Below are positions 8,155 through 16,500 of a stretch of DNA of 41,382 bases, piece after piece (within the stretch, counting starts at the first letter, position 1; each line of letters begins with the position of its first letter). This stretch comes from Candidatus Poseidoniaceae archaeon (lineage in GTDB: Archaea > Thermoplasmatota > Poseidoniia > Poseidoniales > Poseidoniaceae): the NCBI GenBank assembly GCA_028821785.1, contig JAPKFC010000008.1:1-41382 (forward strand), written 5' to 3'. The translations under genes and the position numbers were made by a program. The notes below the pieces were generated by a model. It had not been told where the DNA came from and searched no databases. It saw only the letters and a program-made list of their open reading frames with translations.

Positions 8155-9174
8155 ATGTCTGTTCTCAATATAGCGATGTTCGGCTCGGATGAGTTGGCTA
8201 AAGAAATTGCTAAAGCAACTGACCAGCGCGATGTTCACACCTATGTTCACAAGGAAGCAGATGCTGATGGGCCGAGAATATTATCGATTATTCGTCCTGC
8301 TAAATTCCCCGAAAGATTGAGGCCTTTCCTCAATGCATTATCTGCGGCGGTAGTTGGCATGGTTGAGATCACAAAAATAGATGCTACATTAGGCGAGGTC
8401 GTAGTTGCATTTGCCAGTGCTGGAATTGACAAAGGATTGGTAATAATCAATCCACCACAAGGCGAATGGGTTGACGAAGACCAAGTAAAAATGATATTCA
8501 AACAAGCAGGTTTAGGCAACTGGTCATTTGAAGGAAACGATGGAATTAATTTACGTGCAAAACTGTATGATCTGATGGACCAAGTCTCCGCCGATTTGAA
8601 AGCGATTCAACAGGCACCACTCGTCCTCCCAGTTGACCAACATTTCAATGTCAAAGGAATCGGATTGGTTGCTATTGGTTATGTTCAATCCGGAACGGTA
8701 AATATTCATGATGATTTAGTTCTACTTCCTGCAAACGGTACAGGCAATGCAAAATCACTACAGGTGATGGATGATGATGTGCCAGCAGCAGTTGCGGGTG
8801 ATAGAGTTGGACTCGCTCTTCGTAATGCTAAGGAAGACCATTTGGGCAGTGGTACCATTTTAGTTCGCCCTGCAACAGAGGATAAAAAATCAGGAATTAG
8901 CCTTCCTCTTGCCGTTGTTCAACATAATTCCTCAAAAATGACTTTGACGCGCTCACCATTCCAAAAGAGAGATTTAGCGGTTGGAGATATTATTCATGCC
9001 AGCGCAGATTTACAATTCGTAGTTGGGCGTATCGAATCAATCGATGGAGTAGATTCAGTAGTAAATTGGGAATCACCGTTATTCATTCGAAGAGAAAACC
9101 CCCAACCTACTTTGATTGCCCAATTGGATTCTAAGCCAAGAATAATGGGCAATGCGATATTGGAATTAAATTAA
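8155..9174 (+). CDS. SelB/EF-Tu-like protein with degenerate GTPase domain
   Basis: 339 residues from ATG 8155 (a TTG at 8122 in the same frame is less likely). The C-terminal half resembles EF-Tu domain 2 of SelB-type factors: 'QHFNVKGIGLVAIGYVQSG', 'LVLLPANGTGNAKSLQVMD', 'AVAGDRVGLALRNA', 'LGSGTILVRP'. The N-terminal part keeps the outline of a translational G domain ('LNIAMFGSDELAKEIA', 'VVGMVEITKIDATLGEVV'), but the P-loop GK[ST] is missing and no NKxD is visible, so GTP hydrolysis is unlikely. Similar proteins annotated as EF-Tu domain 2 or SelB-like occur in euryarchaea without an established role. The gene follows accC with a 61-nt gap. Confidence 0.75.
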   Translation: MSVLNIAMFGSDELAKEIAKATDQRDVHTYVHKEADADGPRILSIIRPAKFPERLRPFLNALSAAVVGMVEITKIDATLGEVVVAFASAGIDKGLVIINPPQGEWVDEDQVKMIFKQAGLGNWSFEGNDGINLRAKLYDLMDQVSADLKAIQQAPLVLPVDQHFNVKGIGLVAIGYVQSGTVNIHDDLVLLPANGTGNAKSLQVMDDDVPAAVAGDRVGLALRNAKEDHLGSGTILVRPATEDKKSGISLPLAVVQHNSSKMTLTRSPFQKRDLAVGDIIHASADLQFVVGRIESIDGVDSVVNWESPLFIRRENPQPTLIAQLDSKPRIMGNAILELN

Positions 9175-9190
9175 TCACCTACGGTGGTTA
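9172..9190 (+). terminator. Hairpin at the end of the SelB-like gene
   Basis: TAATCACC (9172-9179), loop TAC, GGTGGTTA (9183-9190) form an 8-bp stem with one G-U pair that includes the stop codon. An A-rich stretch follows rather than a T-run; a T-rich stretch (CTAACTTTTAG) comes about 20 nt later. It could be a terminator or an RNA 3'-end structure. Low certainty. Confidence 0.3.
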
Positions 9191-9272
9191 AAAAAGGGTC
9201 TAACTTTTAGCCTCTAAAACTGGTCAATCATCGGTGGATTGATAACCCCTGCCATTCGCTTGTCCTATTGGG

Positions 9273-11099
9273 ATGCAATCGATTGGACATGTAAATAGTC
9301 CAACGAGTGGGGAGAACTTAGAGGTTCTCGGTTCACTTACGTTGGATGGGACTGCAGGCAAAGTCTTGGCAGTTCTTGATGAGCGCATGCTGTCCTTTGA
9401 ATCAAAAGCAGGTCATATTACTAGTATCAGTTTGTCCGAAATTCTCCACACACATCACCACAATTCACGACTTGCACCATTTTGGGTCGCATTCCTGGGT
9501 GTGATATTTGTATGGTTTGGATATCGCATTATCGATCCACTAAATTTCAGACTTGTCGCAATGGTCCTCGGTGGGCTTTTCATAAGTACGTGGATTCTCA
9601 CAGGTAAACCCACATTGACGATTGAGACAAAAGACAATGTATGTTTTGCGGTCATGGGTAACGATGCAAGGCTAATGAGGATGAATCATTTAGTTCAAAG
9701 GATGAATCAAGGAATGACTCTCAAAGAAGCAAGGGATGGGTTGGAATTACTTGAGAGAGATACCGATTATCCTGGAGTTACCATCCTTGAAGAATCATTG
9801 GACATGCTTCCGATTGTAAATATTGAAACTCCAACATCCATTACCACATTCCTTGGTAATGCTGTGGAAGAAAGTCCAATGGCAATGTTTGATTCAGCCA
9901 TGTTTTCTTCAGATGAAGAGCAAGTATTGGAACCAGAACCTGTATATGAAGCAGAAATAGGCTTGCCAGATTGGTTTGCAGATGATGAGCCAGAATTAGA
10001 TACCGGTCTACTGCCAAGTTTTTCAGCGGACGGATTGATTCAAAGAGCCAATGGTAATATCGAAACAAGAAGACATAATGAACAAGGTCAGTATCAATAT
10101 GGGGCGCAATCAAATCCAGTCCACAATCCGCCAATTCCTTCTCAAATGTCTTATCAAGAGCAATTTGGTGCGCAACAAAACTACAATAATTCTCCTCAAA
10201 TGCATCAGGTTCCAGTAAATAACCAGCAACCAGTATACAACCAGATTGGAACTCCTAATCAAATGCCAATGCAACAAAATATGAATTTACCAATGGCTGG
10301 TGATTCTTCAATAAGGCCTTTACAGAATAATTCAGAATCACATTTGAAACGCGAAGCTGGTGAAAGTCAATTACCTGATTCGCTACCTAATTTTTGGAAT
10401 AAAGATGGGCCGTATGTGGCTCAAACCGATCAAACACAACAACAAATGGATTCGATGGATTCCTTCAATGTCCCAGATTCGTTATCCAACTCATTGTTAG
10501 GAACTGGTCAGAAATCAATTATTGCAAATGCCCGTTCCAGTAATGAAGTGGCAACACCACATCCAAATTATAATCAAGAGAATCAAAGGCAAGGCATGGC
10601 TGAGAAGTATCCAAATTTGAAGAAGAGGGATAGTAGTGTAAATAATCATTCCAGATTGAAAGTTCAAAGCAGAACTCCAATGCGGAGACGTGGAGTGGTC
10701 GGCAGACTCGTTCATTTATCTCTTAGTGCCGGTGCAAGAAAGGCTACAAGTGTCGCTAAATCTGCTTCTAGGGCCGCAACAAATGCAACTAGAACAGTTC
10801 TAGGTAGGGAATCAGGTTACGATATTAGTGAATCGACTGAATCGCTTCGTGTACGTACAAATCAGAATCTGAGGGAGGAGGCGCTTTCTAGCATTCAAAA
10901 CCTATCAGAAAATAATGGGGGCAATTTACCTCAACACGAAGTAGATAGAATGCATCAACACATTAGTCGTACAAATTCACTAATCGAGCAACGGCAACAG
11001 AATGAATTAGAATCAATATCATTTGATGATCTAGTTGATAGTGAAGCACATATCTCAACCAAAGCAGGAAAAAGCGGTCTTCCACGATTAGATTCCTAA
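9273..11099 (+). CDS. Two-TM membrane protein with Gln/Asn-rich linker, function unknown
   Basis: 608 residues, not recognised as a known family. The N-terminus reads like a small beta-rich, PH-like module (about 15-55), then two TM helices ('FWVAFLGVIFVWFGYRI' and 'LVAMVLGGLFISTWIL') separated by a short turn, then 'LTIETKDNVCFAVMGND' and a helix 'MNHLVQRMNQGMTLKEA'. The acidic region (about 185-250) is followed by a low-complexity Gln/Asn/Met/Pro-rich stretch (about 270-400). A strongly basic, Ala/Arg-rich segment ('RRRGVVGRLVHLSLSAGARK' onward, about 470-515) precedes a helical Gln/Glu/Asn tail. The large C-terminal part is probably cytoplasmic and could bind polyanions. It ends 5 nt before the convergent PfkB-family kinase gene. 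Confidence 0.7.
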   Translation: MQSIGHVNSPTSGENLEVLGSLTLDGTAGKVLAVLDERMLSFESKAGHITSISLSEILHTHHHNSRLAPFWVAFLGVIFVWFGYRIIDPLNFRLVAMVLGGLFISTWILTGKPTLTIETKDNVCFAVMGNDARLMRMNHLVQRMNQGMTLKEARDGLELLERDTDYPGVTILEESLDMLPIVNIETPTSITTFLGNAVEESPMAMFDSAMFSSDEEQVLEPEPVYEAEIGLPDWFADDEPELDTGLLPSFSADGLIQRANGNIETRRHNEQGQYQYGAQSNPVHNPPIPSQMSYQEQFGAQQNYNNSPQMHQVPVNNQQPVYNQIGTPNQMPMQQNMNLPMAGDSSIRPLQNNSESHLKREAGESQLPDSLPNFWNKDGPYVAQTDQTQQQMDSMDSFNVPDSLSNSLLGTGQKSIIANARSSNEVATPHPNYNQENQRQGMAEKYPNLKKRDSSVNNHSRLKVQSRTPMRRRGVVGRLVHLSLSAGARKATSVAKSASRAATNATRTVLGRESGYDISESTESLRVRTNQNLREEALSSIQNLSENNGGNLPQHEVDRMHQHISRTNSLIEQRQQNELESISFDDLVDSEAHISTKAGKSGLPRLDS

Positions 11100-11104
11100 T
11101 GGCA

Positions 11105-12031
11105 TCAAGAAGTGCTAGTGATTAAACGGTACTTTTTCAGTCTCGTTTCATATTCGGAAATTTCTAAATTGCGAATTTTATTTGTGCCAAAAGTTTGCAA
11201 GGTAAATGAAGCAGTAACCGTTGCATTAACTAACCCTTCAGCCAATTCTTGTTTCGAAATGGTTCCATCACCTTGTGCTAAAAACGTCGCTAATGCACCT
11301 GCAAAAGTATCACCGCAACCAGTTGGGTCAACGATGTCCATTACTGGATATGCGGGCATAGAAATTAAACCATCAGGGTGCAAGGCCAAAACTCCATGTT
11401 CACCTCTCTTGACAACCAGTATTGCTCCATTGGCCATTTCCTGCACTTTGTGGGATGCTCTGACTAGATTATCATCATCAGCGAGCATTCTAACTTCACC
11501 GTCGTTGAGAACTACCAAGTCAACTTGCTTAATGACTTCCAGTAATCCATCTCTAGCTATCTCTATCCATAGATTCATTGAATCCAATATTGAGATTCTA
11601 GTTGGTTTTGATTGTTGGATGGCCGCCATTTGTAGTGCAGGATGCAAATTGGCACAAAACAGTACCTTTGGTGAGCGATAATCTTCAGGTATCTTTGGTT
11701 GGAAATGTTCGAAGACATTCAAATGAGTTTCATGAGTTTCAGCTTGTGACATATCTCCATGATAGGAACCCTTCCATCGAAAAGTTCCACCATTTGCGGT
11801 TTCTATCCCCCTAATGTCAAGGCCCGCCTTGACTAATTTATCGGTGTCAGCGGGGAGAAAATCATCACCAACAACTCCTACAAGAGCAACGGTTCCACCG
11901 TTTAATCTCTTAGCATGAAATGAAGATGAAAAGCCTCCATAAGTTGCAGAACCTCCTAATTCGTCATCGGATTGACCACTTGGAGTTGACAGCGAATCAT
12001 ATGCGATACTGCCAACGATTACTACATCCAT
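11105..12031 (-). CDS. PfkB-family sugar/nucleoside kinase
   Basis: 308 residues, normal for ribokinase-like kinases. N-terminal 'DVVIVGSIAYDSL' and the substrate-side motif 'GGSATYGGF' (26-34), 'VALVGVVGDDF', and the C-terminal PfkB signature 'DPTGCGDTFAGALATF' (235-250) with D241 as the expected catalytic base and the GCGD anion hole. 'DLVVLNDGEVRML' and 'GAILVVKRGEHGVL' are the usual preceding strands. The substrate cannot be read from the sequence: sugar, nucleoside or sugar phosphate are all possible. Convergent with the upstream + strand gene. Confidence 0.9.
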   Translation of the reverse strand: MDVVIVGSIAYDSLSTPSGQSDDELGGSATYGGFSSSFHAKRLNGGTVALVGVVGDDFLPADTDKLVKAGLDIRGIETANGGTFRWKGSYHGDMSQAETHETHLNVFEHFQPKIPEDYRSPKVLFCANLHPALQMAAIQQSKPTRISILDSMNLWIEIARDGLLEVIKQVDLVVLNDGEVRMLADDDNLVRASHKVQEMANGAILVVKRGEHGVLALHPDGLISMPAYPVMDIVDPTGCGDTFAGALATFLAQGDGTISKQELAEGLVNATVTASFTLQTFGTNKIRNLEISEYETRLKKYRLITSTS

Positions 12032-12129
12032 GACTGTGGCTAATTATCAATGGTTTATGGAACTGACGACGCAGTATCAGTTACATTTCTGTAGCGCAAG
12101 TGGATGATAAGTTACAAATAATTGCAACA

Positions 12130-12594
12130 TCATTCCTTACTATCGAGCATATGTTGGCGAATCGCCAATGCAGCATCATATTCAATTTGTTCTTCATCAT
12201 TTTCAACAACAAATTGCGGAATTGGAATCGGACGCATCATCGAATCAATTGCTACGAAGAAAAAATAACCTTCACAAATCTTCTTCTTTTTCCAATCGGA
12301 TTTGTTCAAAGTAAATGCGGTTACCTTAGTACATGCAGTGTGAAAACTTGTAAACACTACCTGGCCAGTAACCTCCAGAAGATCCCCTTGATGCGCAGGA
12401 GCGATGAATTTCAGAGTGTCTATTGAAATCGTTACAAATTCTCGGTGAGCGAATTTAGCACAAGCGATTCCTCCGGCCTTATCCATTAAAGACAAAAGAC
12501 GGCCACCGAATAGGGTATTGTATGAGTTTGTATCTTGAGGAAATACTTCTTCAATAAGGGTAACAGGTTCCTTAGTATATGGCTCCATAGTCAT
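12130..12594 (-). CDS. Hotdog-fold acyl-CoA thioesterase (YciA/BFIT type)
   Basis: 154 residues from the chosen start. The single hotdog domain shows the acyl-CoA thioesterase signature 'FPQDTNSYNTLFGGRLLSLMDKAGGIAC' region (about 18-45), with the N-x-x-x-GG loop and Asp38 as probable catalytic residue, then 'VTISIDTLKFIAPAHQGDLL'. It hydrolyses acyl-CoA to free acid. ATG 12594 is chosen because AAGGAG lies upstream and because the frame's longer version (to 12750) would overlap the divergent ThiI-like gene. It could release products of the synthase at 23.9 kb or act in general acyl-CoA turnover; only the second is a default expectation. Confidence 0.88.
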   Translation of the reverse strand: MTMEPYTKEPVTLIEEVFPQDTNSYNTLFGGRLLSLMDKAGGIACAKFAHREFVTISIDTLKFIAPAHQGDLLEVTGQVVFTSFHTACTKVTAFTLNKSDWKKKKICEGYFFFVAIDSMMRPIPIPQFVVENDEEQIEYDAALAIRQHMLDSKE

Positions 12595-12679
12595 TGGGAT
12601 ATCTTTCTCCTTCAAGAAGCCATGTAACAAAGCAAGGGGCAAGGGGTGGTTTGATGACACCCTTGCGTGTCGACGGGTT

Positions 12680-13351
12680 ATGAGCGGTGACAAAGTCTGC
12701 ATAGGCTTGGTGTCTGGTGGCATTGATTCACCGGTTGCAGTTGCTCGCATGCTGATAAAAGGATGGAAAGTACATCCCTTGCATTGTAGTCAAGAGGAGA
12801 TAACAGGTCCAGCCGCCGAACAGAAAACGGTTGCACTATTACGCCATTTTTTACAGATGGAAGGTCCTATTGGTGATGCGGCGAGAGAGAATTTATCTCG
12901 GAAATTAATTGTAGTGCCAGTCGCTGAACAATTATCTCTATTTACTGAGCAATGGAATCATACAGAGTATTTTATTCATATGAAGAGGATGTTTAACAGA
13001 TTAGCGGATAGAGCGGCGCTTGAGATTCCGGCAACTCATGTATTAACCGGTGAAAACTTAGGTCAAGTTTCAAGCCAAACATTGGGTAATTTGGGTTCTA
13101 TTGAGCAGGCTACTAAGTTGCATCCACTTCGCCCATTATTGGGTTTTGACAAAACTACAATCATGCATATCGCTGCAGAAATCGGAACCTTTGAGATAAG
13201 TAAAGGGCCTGAAGTTTGTGATGCTTTAGGGCCAAACCACCCCACCACTGTGGGCAATAAAGAATGGTTGGAAAAGAGCGAAGAGCGTGTCGGTGGCATG
13301 GATAATATTTGTGATGCAGCTTGGAAACTAAGGACTTATGTCGATTTGTGA
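12680..13351 (+). CDS. ThiI-type PP-loop ATPase domain without THUMP region
   Basis: 223 residues. PP-loop motif SGGIDSPVA (12-20) and 'LTGENLGQVSSQTLGNL' followed by 'LHPLRPLLGFDKTTIMHIA' match the adenylating C-terminal half of ThiI, the 4-thiouridine synthase of tRNA. 'PEVCDALGPNHPTT' supplies a conserved Cys. The N-terminal ferredoxin-like and THUMP RNA-binding parts of full ThiI (about 170 residues) are absent, so tRNA recognition would need a partner or the substrate differs. Divergent from the thioesterase gene, with 85 nt between starts. No ribosome-binding motif is visible before the ATG, so the transcript may be leaderless. Confidence 0.82.
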   Translation: MSGDKVCIGLVSGGIDSPVAVARMLIKGWKVHPLHCSQEEITGPAAEQKTVALLRHFLQMEGPIGDAARENLSRKLIVVPVAEQLSLFTEQWNHTEYFIHMKRMFNRLADRAALEIPATHVLTGENLGQVSSQTLGNLGSIEQATKLHPLRPLLGFDKTTIMHIAAEIGTFEISKGPEVCDALGPNHPTTVGNKEWLEKSEERVGGMDNICDAAWKLRTYVDL

Positions 13352-13387
13352 TTTTTATTACCCGATACAAATTAAAAAACGCTTATT

Positions 13388-13439
13388 CTAGTGAAAATCA
13401 ATGATTTTAACCCTCCGTAGGAGGGTGCTAGTGAAAATC
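13388..13439. promoter_or_regulatory. Hairpin flanked by 12-bp direct repeats
   Basis: CTAGTGAAAATC occurs exactly at 13388-13399 and 13428-13439, a period of 40 bp. Between the copies lies a perfect 7-bp hairpin: ACCCTCC (13410-13416), loop GTA, GGAGGGT (13420-13426). It sits 68-119 bp upstream of the giant surface-protein start. It may be an operator, or the hairpin may terminate the ThiI-like transcript. Confidence 0.5.
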
Positions 13440-13506
13440 TCTAATTGACAATGATGCGACTAAGTTTTAGGTGGTTTCTACTTCGCAAGGGACAGCAGGT
13501 GATTTT

Positions 13507-16500
13507 ATGACACAACAGAATAGAAAAATTAGTACATCAATGTTCTTGGTAGCATTGATGTTATTTGCGCCACTAGCGGCATCATCAACAGTAACTACAT
13601 TCGCAAACGGCGAATCAGAAGTAGATATTGAATTGAGAGACGGATCGGCATATTCGAACCTAGTTGACGGATTAGTCGACATACCTGCGGGAGAGACTGT
13701 AACCGGTGCATCTTTGAAGATTGCAACCAATATGATTGAGCATTCATCTCAGGCTAGAATTGATGTTGATACAATTCCACGTGTTTGGAATCCTGCCTAC
13801 AATAATCAATTGACAACCTTCTCCAATATTGATGATTTCCAAATCGAAGATGGTTCTCAAGCAACACCTGTTAGTTTGAAGTCCGACGGATTCCTAACGG
13901 ACTTTGAAGGCACAGAAGCCGGATTCATGGACATGACTATGCCACCACCACAAAGTGGAATTGGTTGGGAACATGGTTCATTATTCGGTGGTACGATTAC
14001 AAATTCTAATTGTGCATCAGGGGATGACTGCTGGGGTACAAATGTCTACGATGACAATTACACCGATGACAACAATGCTCAACCATTTCAACTAAATATG
14101 AATTCTGCTGAAATATTCGTCAGCCCTCAGTTGAAAACTCACACTGCACACTTCGCATCATGGCACAACCTGGAATACTTTGGAAACTCAGGAACCACGG
14201 TTCAAAAGAGAATGATGGACTGCGCATATGTGGAGATTCGTTCATCTTTAACAGGGAATTTCGACCCAATCTCCTCTGTAGGTTTTGATTTTATTCCAAT
14301 CGATATTGCGAACTCTAGTGGAGTAAGTTATTCAAATGGATACTGGCAAAAGAGTAATTCCGGTGCAAATAACAAGATCTCATACCAATGTGGTGGAATT
14401 GCTGACACCGAGTATGGTCTTGCGGGCAAATCTACATCTGCATCTAATCCAAATGGCTGGGCAGATATAGCCTTAGATTTGAAAGACTATGTTGGAAAAT
14501 ATATTCAACTTCGTTTCGTAATGGAGCATCAAGGATACAACCCCCCTGCTGGATGGTCTGCACAAGATTTTAACACATCAGGATGGTATATTGATAACTT
14601 CAGATTGGGCGACCTATTGCCACAAACTAGTGAAATGACAATTCGTGGCTTCTTACCTTCCACACTCGGTGGAGAAAATCATCCGAATGGATTCGGAATC
14701 CTTAATTTGGAATCCGAGATTACCGCCAGCGCAACAATTGAAGTCGATATTATTGATTCAACCAATGGTCAAATTGTAATTGACAATGATGGCAATGCTA
14801 TGTCTGGACTTTCAGGTAAAATCATTGAATTATGGGATGTTAACTCAACAACTTATCCAAGTATTAACTTGAAATTTAGATTTGATTCAGGGGCAAGTCG
14901 TCTAAGCACGCCGACATTACACGGTTTAGGTATGGGAACTCGTGTCGGTACTGGATTTAACCAAACATCAGTTGGAATGAATACTATTGCCAATGGAGTA
15001 TGGCAATCGAGTGGCATGGGAGAGCCGATGATGTACTCCCCGAGTCTTGTAGATACATCATTCACTGTTGCAGTAGATAGACAAAAATTCAATCGCCCAA
15101 TTACAAGTATTACTCCACTGATTCAAGATGATTGCTCAGAAGACCCAGTCATCGATGTTTCCTACACGGGTGTAGCGGGTGTTGAGACTCTGTCAAATAA
15201 TGTCACTACAAATATGACTGAACCGGTATTCGGATTCAATGTAATTCTTTCCTACATCAACTCATGTAACATTGGTGGTATGTGGTTCGACCTCGGATTT
15301 GGTCACCACGCTGAAAGAATTCAGATAGATGTCGCCAATGATGGTGATACTGATTGGGGATTTGATGAACCTGCGTTTGGTTATTTTGGTAGACAAACAA
15401 CTCTTTGGAATAATAAGGCAGACGGTATCAATTATGGAGCAGACAGCAAAGTAATGACCACCGACTTATCAGGAACGGCAATTGGTGGGCATTTCATGCT
15501 ACCTAAGGACTCGGTTGTCAGAGCTGCAGATGTAGCATTTGACGATGTTACAATTCATTCTAACTCCGATCAGATAGAAGGATTTGACCTCTATCTTGTT
15601 TCAGGTTCACAAGAGTATAGTCTTGGTAGCATCGATAATACTTCTATTATCATCACTGAAGGACTTCCAGATGTACTCGGCCTCACGGACGCATTGAACT
15701 CATTATTGACAAATCCAATGGTCCCACATAGTCATGATGATGCATATGGCAATAAGTGGATGACTTTCTTCTTCAAGGCAACCTCTCCAAATGCTAGCAC
15801 AGGTGCTTCAATGACCGTTAAGGGATTAGATATTATTTACAACTATTCGACTGTAATAAATAACGGCGATGGACTTGATTCGGAATTAAACCAAGGTGTT
15901 GCACTTTGGGATGGAGGAGGAGCAACTGCTAGCGTACCAATTGCAGTTAGTTCTACAACAGGTGGTGGAGTAACACTATCGGACCTTTCAATCTCAACAA
16001 GCACTGGATATGCCAACACTATCACAATGAGTGGTAATCCGGTTGGACTATACCCTAACGGCGATATCTATGAAGTTGTAACAACCCACACTGTTGACCC
16101 ATTGACTGGTTCTTCACTTGCGGAAGCAACACTCTCCTTTGAGTCAGATACAGGTAATGTAATTTTGTCATATTCTGATTTCTTAGGATTTTCAGAAGCA
16201 AGTGATGAAGATAATTTAATCACTCTTGAATCGTCAACATATACTGATATTACCAATGGTAAAGAAGTAACATGGAGATTTAGAGTGAATCCTAATTGGG
16301 AAGATACTGAAACAGTTAGGATCTATTCTGGCTTGATCGCTGGTAATGGTGTAAACGGTCTCCCAGATGCACTACTGATGGCTCCTATTGGAGGCAATGC
16401 AGTTGAAAATGATGCAGGAATAACAAGTTTCACACTACAGAACAGTATTGGAACTATTCAAGATTTAGATGATGGAATGTCTAATCAAGAAATCAGATTA

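Noticed and set aside
12595-12750. Longer N-terminus for the thioesterase
   Set aside because: It overlaps the divergent ThiI-like gene and the hotdog domain begins after the ATG at 12594.
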